Shown here: piece after piece, positions 7,657 to 14,079 of the stretch | How positions within the stretch are numbered: position 1 is the first letter of the stretch | How the letters are laid out: every line of letters begins with the position of its first letter | Source of the DNA: Methanosarcinales archaeon | Lineage (GTDB): Archaea; Halobacteriota; Methanosarcinia; Methanosarcinales; Methanogasteraceae | Assembly: GCA_030640725.1 (NCBI GenBank) | Contig: DAOWIV010000298.1 | Span: forward strand, 1 to 15,692 | Direction of reading: 5' to 3' | DNA length: 15,692 bases | The notes under the pieces: model-generated | What the model was told of the DNA's origin: nothing | Databases searched by the model: none | What the model saw: only the letters and a program-made list of their open reading frames with translations | Program-made: the position numbers and the translations under genes

Positions 7657-8736
7657 ATGAAGAGATCACTTGAAAGCGAACTTGCAAAACGCAGCGACCG
7701 GGTTTATGGGTATATCCGGTCGGATCGATATCAGAAGCGTTTCTTTCCGGAGGATGTCCATGATTCAGTCTACCTGTACCTGAGCGGGCGGCAGGGAAAG
7801 GCGCTGCGACCCGCGGTGATGCTGTTCTCGTGCGGCGCGGTCGGCGGTGACGAAGAGATCGCGATTCCAGCCGCCGCAGCGATCGAGGTATTCCATACAT
7901 GGACGCTGGTGCACGATGACATCATTGATCAGGATGATCGGCGGCGTGGTGGATATGCTGTGCATGAGGAGTTCCGCAGGAGAGCGGTTGATCGCGGCTA
8001 CGGGGACTGGGATGCCGTGCGTTACGGCACAGCGATTGCGATACTGGCAGGAGACGTCCAGCAGGGGTGGGCGGTCTCGATGATCTCGGAACTGGCAGAG
8101 CGCGGGGTCGATCTTGATGTCGTGCTGCACCTGATCAGGTTGGTGGCGACTGATGTCACGCTGACGCTGCTTGCAGGGCAGGCTCTTGATGTGCAATATT
8201 CAAAAGCTCCAATCGAATCGCTCGATGAAGACCTGATCATCGAGATGATGAGGAGAAAAACCGGGGCGTTGTACGAGTTTGCCGGAAAAGCAGGTGCAAT
8301 GATCGGACTTAACACAAAGGACGAGGAGAACGAACTCGTTCACTCGATATCCCAGTTCACAGGCAGATGCGGCACTGCGTTCCAGTTGCAGGACGATATT
8401 CTTGGCGTGACCGGGAATGCAGAAAAACTCGGAAAACCGGTCGGTTCTGATATCAGGGAAGGAAAGCGAACTCTTATCATGTATCACGCGCTCACGAACG
8501 CCGATGAGGCGCAGAAGCGGTATCTATACGGTGTACTTGGAAACGAAAGCGCATCAAACGAAGAGGTCTGCGAAGCAGTCGATATTATTCGTAAACTCGG
8601 AAGTATCGAGCACACGGAAGCGCTTGCTGACAGGTATGTTACAGAAGCAAGGGAATACATAAGAAACGTACCTGAATCCAGGTACAAGGATCTTCTGTTG
8701 ATGTGGGCAAGTTATATGATCAGACGTGATTTTTAA
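7657..8736 (+). CDS. idsA: Geranylgeranyl/farnesyl diphosphate synthase (trans-polyprenyl synthetase)
   Basis: This 359-residue all-alpha prenyltransferase condenses isopentenyl diphosphate with allylic diphosphates to make the C15/C20 chain for archaeal membrane lipids. Family motifs are GKALRP (47-52), the first Asp-rich motif LVHDDIID (84-91, D87/D88/D91), GTAIAILAGD (124-133), KTGALYEFAG (201-210), and the second Asp-rich motif FQLQDDILG (242-250, D246/D247) followed by GKPVGSDIREGK (259-270). Trp82, five residues before the first motif, is bulky; in this family a large residue there blocks longer products, so C15 or C20 is expected rather than a long polyprenyl chain. The ATG at 7657 has only a weak GAAGAG upstream. 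It ends 6 bases from the stop of convergent hef. Confidence 0.93.
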   Translation: MKRSLESELAKRSDRVYGYIRSDRYQKRFFPEDVHDSVYLYLSGRQGKALRPAVMLFSCGAVGGDEEIAIPAAAAIEVFHTWTLVHDDIIDQDDRRRGGYAVHEEFRRRAVDRGYGDWDAVRYGTAIAILAGDVQQGWAVSMISELAERGVDLDVVLHLIRLVATDVTLTLLAGQALDVQYSKAPIESLDEDLIIEMMRRKTGALYEFAGKAGAMIGLNTKDEENELVHSISQFTGRCGTAFQLQDDILGVTGNAEKLGKPVGSDIREGKRTLIMYHALTNADEAQKRYLYGVLGNESASNEEVCEAVDIIRKLGSIEHTEALADRYVTEAREYIRNVPESRYKDLLLMWASYMIRRDF

Positions 8737-8742
8737 AGCCGC

Positions 8743-10992
8743 TCATCCCTTATACTCACCTCCAACCACCTCTCGTATCCGATCAGCGGTCTTTGGTCCA
8801 ACCAATTCTACCTTTAGCAGTTCTCCCCTGCTTGCTTGCATCACCGCTTCCACCGAGCCGAAATGCTTGAGCAAGTTCCTGGCAACGACCGGACCGATAT
8901 TTGAGATTGCGGAGACGATATACTCCTGTTGCTCTGGAAGCATCATCGCAGACCGCTTTCCGTGCATCGCAACCTCCCGCCCGTGATCTTGCTGTTCCCT
9001 CTTCGCAATCGCTGCGATCATCGCAGCGGTATCTTCTTCATCCCGGCTCATGATGACCGGCACGCTGAAATCGATCGCTATCGATGCGATTGCACCGCGC
9101 ACGGCATTCGGATGGATCTGCCTGAGATCATAGATGTCGCCGCCCTCGATGATCATGACCGGTCTCTCAGAAGTCCGTGCAAGGTCTGCGATCTGCCGGA
9201 AGAGGTCGCGCCGCCCGCTGATCAGCGAATCAAGGAAATCAGCCGTGGTCTTCCGCTCGATGCAGACCCGATCGCTGGGCACGTAATCTCCGACCTCGAG
9301 CGTCTGCATAATCACATTGATTCCGGCATTCTCAAGAATCCTTGACACGCCTGACCGAATCTCCCTGTGATCGACATATACAGCAGGAGTTTTCCCTGAA
9401 AATTCAACCAGCGTCTTCTGTTCGATCTTCTCTTCTGGCTGGTCTTCTGGCTGGTCTGCAAACTGCGGGACCGACTTTGACCCACGCATGGCAGAGATCG
9501 TTGTCAGCATCTTCGACTCTTTCCGTGCGCTGATCCAGTAAGAAGCCTCGTCCCTCGATCCTTTTGCAATCAGAACAACGATTCTCCCTGCACGCTTGCG
9601 CCCGGTCCTCCCTTTCCGCTGTATTGTCCGTATCTCTGATGGAACCGGCTCGTAGAACAGAACAAGATCTGTTGACGGGATATCAAGTCCTTCCTCGGCA
9701 ACCGATGTTGCTACGAGCGTGTTGTACTCGCCTGACCTGAATTGGGCGATGATCGCCACCTGTTGCTTCTGGGTCAAACCCTTATCCTTGAGTTTGTTTG
9801 CCTGACCGACAAACCTGACCGCAGAGACGCCTTCTGTGCCCTCAAGCGCGTTTACCACCATCTCTGCGCTGTCGCGGAAGTTTGTGAAGACGATCGCCCT
9901 TGAATCCGGGTTGTCGCGCAGCTGGTCTGCGACGATCCGCCGCACAGCGTCCAGTTTCGGATGATCCTCGGTGCACGATGCGAGCATCTTCATCGCTGCA
10001 CGCATATTCGGATCCCTGGCAAGACGTTTTGCTGCCTTGCTCCCGCTCCCGGATCGTGCTTCAGTGTTCAGACGGTCGAAGTATCTCTCGAGTGCGCCCA
10101 CTCCTTGTGTTTCCGCAAGTTCGATGGCGTGTTTGACCTTAAAGATCTCTGCAAGGATTGAAATTCCGGAGAATGCGTTCACATTACTCTTTTCGACGAC
10201 CTGTGTATGTAGCTTGCGCTGCAGATCGAGCAGTTCGCGCTTGGACGCACTCGCTACAACGATAAAATCGAGTTCTGCAAGTTTTGAGAACCGATCTGAA
10301 AGTACGCGCTCCATCCGACGCTGCAGTTCCCTGATCCGGGCAGGAACCTCGACGCGCACCCACTCAATCTCCTTGGCGTACAGATATGGAACCACATCAG
10401 GATCAGCCTCGCTCTTCACCTCGACACGCTCGATATGGAGATTCTCGCAGACCTCTGCAATCGTTTCGGGATTGCTTCCCGGGCTTGCTGTGATCCCGAG
10501 AACCAGCGGAAACTCTGCATCCTTGAAATATCGTTCTGCGATGTAGACATAAGCGTATCTGCCGGCTGCACGGTGCGCTTCATCGAATGTGATGTGCACC
10601 ACGTCGGAAAGATCGATGCGCCTTGCGTGGAGATCGTTTTCGATGACCTGCGGCGTAGAGACGATGACCTGCGAGTTTTTCCAGATCTCTGCCCGCTTTT
10701 CCGGAGGGATACCCCCTGTAAACGTTGCAACCGTGCAACCGGGAAGCACGTGCCCGAAAAAATTGGAATGCTGCTCTACGAGTGGTTTTGTTGGCGAGAG
10801 GATCAGCGCCTTGCCCCCATGGTCATTGAAACGCGCTGCGATCACCATCAGCGCAACGATCGTCTTTCCAAGTCCGGTTGGCAGCACGCACAGGCACGAC
10901 TCCTTCAGCGCTGATGAGGCAAGTGCAAGCTGGTACAATCGCTGCTCGATTATGTCTTTTCGGATCAGCGGGTGGGAGATGTACCGTTTCAT
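8743..10992 (-). CDS. hef: Hef: fused SF2 helicase and XPF-family fork nuclease
   Basis: This 749-residue protein is the euryarchaeal Hef (FANCM/XPF relative), which remodels and cuts stalled forks and branched DNA. Helicase motifs are PTGLGKT (38-44), DEAH (137-140), GITASPG (166-172), IVFTNFRDSAE (367-377) and motif VI IQRKGRTGR (457-465). A charged linker contains QKTLVEF (525-531), a PIP-like peptide. The nuclease domain follows with VDHRE (540-544), GD (568-569) and ERKTTADF (579-586), the catalytic ERK core, then a tandem helix-hairpin-helix domain (SNIGPVVARNLLKHF and LVGPKTADRI). The domain set is complete and in the usual order. A GTG at 10995 directly precedes the ATG at 10992, so the start is uncertain by one codon; no clear ribosome site is present for either. 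Confidence 0.95.
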   Translation of the reverse strand: MKRYISHPLIRKDIIEQRLYQLALASSALKESCLCVLPTGLGKTIVALMVIAARFNDHGGKALILSPTKPLVEQHSNFFGHVLPGCTVATFTGGIPPEKRAEIWKNSQVIVSTPQVIENDLHARRIDLSDVVHITFDEAHRAAGRYAYVYIAERYFKDAEFPLVLGITASPGSNPETIAEVCENLHIERVEVKSEADPDVVPYLYAKEIEWVRVEVPARIRELQRRMERVLSDRFSKLAELDFIVVASASKRELLDLQRKLHTQVVEKSNVNAFSGISILAEIFKVKHAIELAETQGVGALERYFDRLNTEARSGSGSKAAKRLARDPNMRAAMKMLASCTEDHPKLDAVRRIVADQLRDNPDSRAIVFTNFRDSAEMVVNALEGTEGVSAVRFVGQANKLKDKGLTQKQQVAIIAQFRSGEYNTLVATSVAEEGLDIPSTDLVLFYEPVPSEIRTIQRKGRTGRKRAGRIVVLIAKGSRDEASYWISARKESKMLTTISAMRGSKSVPQFADQPEDQPEEKIEQKTLVEFSGKTPAVYVDHREIRSGVSRILENAGINVIMQTLEVGDYVPSDRVCIERKTTADFLDSLISGRRDLFRQIADLARTSERPVMIIEGGDIYDLRQIHPNAVRGAIASIAIDFSVPVIMSRDEEDTAAMIAAIAKREQQDHGREVAMHGKRSAMMLPEQQEYIVSAISNIGPVVARNLLKHFGSVEAVMQASRGELLKVELVGPKTADRIREVVGGEYKG

Positions 10993-11012
10993 CACAGTAT
11001 TATTGCGAGCTT

Positions 11013-11069
11013 CCGGTTTATCATGTTATGTCGCTACATGATGTGCAAAACCGGTGTGCAAATATATCC
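11013..11069 (-). promoter_or_regulatory. hef promoter and leader region with bulged inverted repeat
   Basis: On the minus strand GGATATATT (11061-11069) is a good TATA box, and transcription would begin near 11038. CCGGTTT plus ATCATG (11013-11025) pairs with CATGAT (11037-11042) and AAACCGG (11048-11054), forming a stem with a five-base bulge on one side. TGTGCAAA is also repeated directly at 11042-11049 and 11055-11062. These could form an operator or a leader structure. Confidence 0.4.
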
Positions 11070-11080
11070 GAGATTCGGGA

Positions 11081-11092
11081 GGCTTAAATTAA
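11081..11092 (+). promoter_or_regulatory. Candidate TATA box for the 11155 gene
   Basis: GGCTTAAATTAA would place a start near 11115 and leave a leader of about 40 bases carrying the GGAG ribosome site at 11144-11147. CATTTATATCC (11130-11140) looks like a better TATA box but lies too near the ATG to include that ribosome site. Confidence 0.35.
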
Positions 11093-11154
11093 CACCCCCA
11101 AATGATGCAAAGACTTATCTGATATCACATCATTTATATCCATGGAGTGGTTTG

Positions 11155-12135
11155 ATGGATCCACAGTATATATTTATCGCATTTGCCGGAATTTCGCTCG
11201 TTGCAGGAGTGGCTGCCATGTTTCTCTGGGTCCTGGTCTACCGTAACGTGCAGAAAGGGTCGGTTGCATGGTTATTGCTCGCGCTCACCGCCATTTTCCT
11301 GATCACTGCCTCGATCTTCCCTATGATTACGATCCAGTATTCAGGAGACCGGGATGCGACCAACGCGATGCTTATGTTTATGGCGTTCTGGAGTGTTGTT
11401 TACACAAGCGCGTTTGCAGGCGCCGGTTTTTTGATATACAGGGCGTTTCGGACCATTCCAAAGGAGTACGTCGGCGAGTTTCTCATGGAAGGGATGGTGT
11501 GGTCTGTTCCTGAGGCTGACGAGGTGAGCAACCTCTTTGGCAAGTCGGTGCTGATCGAGTACACCCCTGAGAGCAGATATGAGGATGCGGTGATCGAAAT
11601 TACGCTCCGGATATTTGGCGAATGCCGAAATGCGGTGCTGGTCTCAAACGAGCCAAGAGTATCGGAGTATAAAAGCAGATTGCACGATCTGGTTGATATG
11701 GGTGCGATGAAATTCGTGGAGATCTCAGCAACAGCCGAAGAAATCAGTGAGAGCGATGGTATAGTCACCCTACCATTAAACCGTATTGATCAATTTGCTA
11801 ACCTCTTTGAACAGCTCCCGGAGGGGCTCTGGATCATATTTGAACCGATAAGCCACATTATTTCAGAACATGGCGTTGACAAAGCATACGATGCCATTTC
11901 AAAGTCTATTGAGATATTTTCGCATAAACAGTTCAATGTCGTCGGGCTGATCAACAAGGACGCACACGAAAAAGACGTGGTAAGTAAATTCGAGGGATTG
12001 TTCATCAATCAGGCACTCCTCACCACAGACAAGATCCGGGTGCAGAAAGGCAAGAAGGAAGAATATATCCGAATGATTGCTGGTGAGCAGTTCTTTATTC
12101 ATGGGGACAAGGACGAAAAGAATGGCGAAGAGTGA
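11155..12135 (+). CDS. Three-TM membrane protein with degenerate KaiC/FlaH-like domain
   Basis: This 326-residue protein has three hydrophobic segments (about 5-29, 36-59 and 72-96) and a cytoplasmic domain from about 118. The domain layout recalls the RecA-like fold of KaiC and the archaellum protein FlaH: GKSVLIEYTPES (129-140) stands where the P-loop would be but lacks the G-x4-GK[ST] residues; AVLVSNEP (160-167) follows as the next strand; WIIFEPISHII (226-236) matches the Walker B strand without its Asp; and KAYDAISKSIEIF (243-255) plus NVVGLINKDAHEKD (261-274) match the following helix and strand. It is therefore unlikely to hydrolyse ATP. The ATG at 11155 has GGAG 7 bases upstream; earlier in-frame starts lie in intergenic sequence. 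It sits 162 bases before flaF on the same strand. The fold assignment is pattern-based and needs structure prediction; exact function unknown. Confidence 0.8.
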   Translation: MDPQYIFIAFAGISLVAGVAAMFLWVLVYRNVQKGSVAWLLLALTAIFLITASIFPMITIQYSGDRDATNAMLMFMAFWSVVYTSAFAGAGFLIYRAFRTIPKEYVGEFLMEGMVWSVPEADEVSNLFGKSVLIEYTPESRYEDAVIEITLRIFGECRNAVLVSNEPRVSEYKSRLHDLVDMGAMKFVEISATAEEISESDGIVTLPLNRIDQFANLFEQLPEGLWIIFEPISHIISEHGVDKAYDAISKSIEIFSHKQFNVVGLINKDAHEKDVVSKFEGLFINQALLTTDKIRVQKGKKEEYIRMIAGEQFFIHGDKDEKNGEE

Positions 12136-12238
12136 TGATCAGGTCTCTGCGCATGATTGCGCCGACGCGACACTATTGTTTGCGGGCGCAAGTATCAGGC
12201 AAGCAACTTCAGAATCGTTGCCAACACTGCGCAATGTG

Positions 12239-12297
12239 ACCGTTTTTTCTTTGGTACCGTAAGTCATTAATACCGTAAGGCACCAATATTCTATATA
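12239..12297 (+). promoter_or_regulatory. flaF upstream region with T-run and direct repeat
   Basis: The gap 12136-12297 holds no convincing gene. A T-run (CGTTTTTTCTTT, 12241-12252) could end the preceding transcript. TACCGTAAG occurs at 12255-12263 and 12271-12279, 16 bases apart. The flaF ATG follows TCTATATA directly, with no Shine-Dalgarno site, so initiation may be leaderless from a box overlapping the second repeat. Confidence 0.35.
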
Positions 12298-12732
12298 ATG
12301 GGGTTTGGTATATCCATCGCTACAGCAATCATCGCTATTGGTCTAATCCTGACTGCAACTGTGTATTATGAACGTGTCAGCGATAGCTGCGAGTTGCTGC
12401 AGGACGTCAGAGACAAGCAACACGAACGTATGCTCTCTCAACTGGAAACAGGGATCGAGATATACAACACATCCTCATGCAGCTACGAGGACCGGGGGAA
12501 AATCGCTAACAGCACAAGCGATATCTTCTACATAAAAAATACCGGAACGGTGTCCATCAACAAATCAAAGCTAATCGTGCTCGTAAATGGGGACATCGTC
12601 AATCACGCAGCATGGTCCGGATGGTTGTACCCCGGAAGGAAATTCCCAACAACGACGTTTACGCTGGACAGCGGCGATGCTGTGAAAATAGTGACAGCGA
12701 ATGCAAGGTCTGCCTGCGCGGAGGTGGTATGA
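12298..12732 (+). CDS. flaF: FlaF-like archaellum stator protein
   Basis: This 144-residue protein has the FlaF layout: a short N-terminal start MGFGISIATAII leading into one membrane helix (about 5-24), a polar helical stretch (25-55), then a small beta-sandwich. In characterised archaella FlaF (ArlF) lies outside the membrane, binds the S-layer and helps anchor the motor. The beta-domain carries FYIKNTGTVSINKSKLIVLVNGD (split here at 77-88 and 89-99), and the NTG plus VLVNG pattern recurs in FlaG next door. Three cysteines (C31, C61, C140) could form extracellular disulfides, and NTS (57-59) and NST (71-73) are possible glycosylation sites. The stop codon is directly followed by the flaG ATG. 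The assignment rests on architecture and neighbours. Confidence 0.8.
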   Translation: MGFGISIATAIIAIGLILTATVYYERVSDSCELLQDVRDKQHERMLSQLETGIEIYNTSSCSYEDRGKIANSTSDIFYIKNTGTVSINKSKLIVLVNGDIVNHAAWSGWLYPGRKFPTTTFTLDSGDAVKIVTANARSACAEVV

Positions 12733-13161
12733 ATGGCTGGAGAGTCCGCAGCGCAGGCGATCTTCTTCATCGCATCGGTGATCATCGCATCGGTGATCGT
12801 GGTCGCGCTCTACGGCGTCACAGGCTCGGTATCAGGCGCACTGGTGGTCAGAAACAACCATCTCGCCGACCAGATAAGGGGTGATATCGAGATCATCAGT
12901 GATCCGGGCGCGAGCACGCAGCCAGGGTTGTATGTATTGAACACGGGAAAGACCGAATTTGACAATTCAACTGATTCCATCGCAGTTCTGGTCAATGGCG
13001 TGTACCAGACGATCCTCACGTCAAATATCGAGAATGATGATGGCGATCTGCAATGGGAACCGTCTGAGGTGGTGAATCTCACATTCTCAGGTATCGATCT
13101 CTCTGGAAAGTCTATAAAAGTGGTTGTTGCGAACGGAGTGCTGGATACTGAACAATTATGA
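12733..13161 (+). CDS. flaG: FlaG-like archaellum stator protein
   Basis: This 142-residue protein opens with MAGESAAQAIFFIASVIIAS, the typical FlaG start in which a short polar N-terminus runs straight into a single helix (about 8-28). A beta-sandwich follows with YVLNTGKTEF (67-76) and IAVLVNG (83-89), mirroring the FlaF domain. FlaG (ArlG) partners FlaF in the periplasm-like space to form the stator of the archaellum. A strong GGAGGTGGT lies just before the ATG, inside flaF. The stop overlaps the archaellin start as ATGA, so all three genes are probably translated from one message. NST (78-80) and NLT (115-117) are possible glycosylation sites. Confidence 0.85.
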   Translation: MAGESAAQAIFFIASVIIASVIVVALYGVTGSVSGALVVRNNHLADQIRGDIEIISDPGASTQPGLYVLNTGKTEFDNSTDSIAVLVNGVYQTILTSNIENDDGDLQWEPSEVVNLTFSGIDLSGKSIKVVVANGVLDTEQL

Positions 13162-13778
13162 GGTTAAAACAAGATTGCAGTGCGGACACCGGGATTAGCA
13201 CGCTGATTTTGTTCATTGCGATTGTTCTGATGGCTGCGCTCGTGGTTGTGCCGTTGATAAATACATCAGGCATGTTCACAGAGAAGGCGGTGCATACCGG
13301 CGAGGAGACCAAAGAACATGTCAGCACCGGCATCAGAATCCTCTCGGTGGGCGGGCAGACGACCGACAACACAACAACTGACCACGGCATCACCCGTTTG
13401 AGCATAACTATCGAGCCAATCGTCGGAAGCGGGATTGTAACCCTTGATACCGCAATTATCAGCGTCAGGGCTGCTGGCAAGCCTCCAGCGATCATCCGGT
13501 ACAACCAGACGTCTGATTCTTATGAAGACGGCTTTTTTAACGCCAGCCGGTGGCTGCGCATCAACGAAGGCACCGAATCCGACCGGACAAACGATCCGTA
13601 CATCGAGTATGGCGATATGGTTGAGATTGGCATTGATACGACCGCATCCGCGACTGATTTCAGCCCGAACGTCGATATCGCGATCGAATTTTTGCTTGAG
13701 ACCGGATTTGATACGAAAATCGAGTTCAGAACGCCCCTAACATATCCTGTTTCGGATGAGTATCTGGAGTTGTATTAG
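13158..13778 (+). CDS. flaB: Archaellin (major filament protein)
   Basis: This 206-residue protein has a class III (type IV pilin-like) signal peptide: a short nine-residue leader, then DTGISTLILFIAIVLMAALV (10-29), matching the conserved archaellin helix, and VPLINTSG (31-38), an archaellin hallmark. By alignment with known archaellins, cleavage by FlaK would fall between Ala9 and Asp10. The amphipathic helix continues to ETKEHVSTGIRILSV (50-64). The C-terminal beta domain ends in TPLTYPVSDEYLELY, like the usual family ending. Four sequons (N35, N71, N116, N128) suggest glycosylation. The leader is odd: it has Cys7 and Asp6, and Ala rather than Gly at -1. There is no Shine-Dalgarno site; translation probably depends on coupling to flaG. 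Archaellins usually precede flaF/flaG, so the order here is reversed. Confidence 0.88.
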   Translation: MRLKQDCSADTGISTLILFIAIVLMAALVVVPLINTSGMFTEKAVHTGEETKEHVSTGIRILSVGGQTTDNTTTDHGITRLSITIEPIVGSGIVTLDTAIISVRAAGKPPAIIRYNQTSDSYEDGFFNASRWLRINEGTESDRTNDPYIEYGDMVEIGIDTTASATDFSPNVDIAIEFLLETGFDTKIEFRTPLTYPVSDEYLELY

Positions 13779-13808
13779 TTCGAAGAGCAGTATCCCGTGA
13801 TATAATGC

Positions 13809-13845
13809 TTTTTTAATTTACGAACGATTTTTTCACAAAAAATCG
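13809..13845 (+). terminator. Candidate terminator after the archaellin
   Basis: A T6 run (13809-13814) lies 30 bases after the archaellin stop, followed by a perfect 9-bp hairpin (13825-13845, CGATTTTTT, loop CAC). T-rich tracts end archaeal transcripts; the hairpin belongs to the repeat block and may have joined in later. Confidence 0.45.
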
Positions 13846-14079
13846 AGTAAAAACTGCCCTCCGGGTCAGATGCCGGTTTTCACTCGCAAACTTTTCACCA
13901 AACTTTTCACAAAAGTTTGATCAAAAACTGCCCTCCGGGTTAGATGCCGTTTTGTACTCGCAAACTTTTCACAAAAGTTTGATCAAAAACTGTGAGCCCT
14001 TCGGCTGCGCCTTCGGGCGGAGGAATCAGAAAACCCCACCCGAAGGGCAGTTTTTACTCGATTTTTTGTGAAAAAATCG
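13825..14079. repeat. Composite repeat block with 62-base period and 41-base inverted ends
   Basis: The ends 13825-13865 and 14039-14079 are inverted copies, 40 of 41 bases matching. Inside, units beginning at 13825, 13887 and 13961 share the order hairpin, then AAAAACTGCCCTCCGGG(T), then AGATGCCG, then ACTCG; the second unit has a 12-base duplication (CAAACTTTTCAC, 13887-13898 and 13899-13910), giving a 62-base basic period. Each unit carries a perfect 9-bp hairpin with a three-base CAC loop: CGATTTTTT stems at 13825-13845 and (inverted, loop GTG) 14059-14079, CAAACTTTT stems at 13899-13919 and 13961-13981. Between 13991 and 14038 the third unit diverges into a GC-rich segment. It lies between convergent genes and overlaps the MATE 3' end. 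A non-autonomous mobile element or lineage-specific repeat is inferred. Confidence 0.85.

Noticed and set aside
10972..11154. 61-residue N-terminal extension of the three-TM protein
   Set aside because: It would overlap the hef start and promoter; the ATG at 11155 has a GGAG site and begins directly before the first membrane helix.
12122..12262. 46-residue frame in the gap before flaF
   Set aside because: It overlaps the preceding gene, has a poor ribosome site, and its composition shows no domain-like pattern.
13825..14079. CRISPR array
   Set aside because: Units are contiguous with a 62-base period and hairpin content; there are no unique spacers of regular length and no cas genes.
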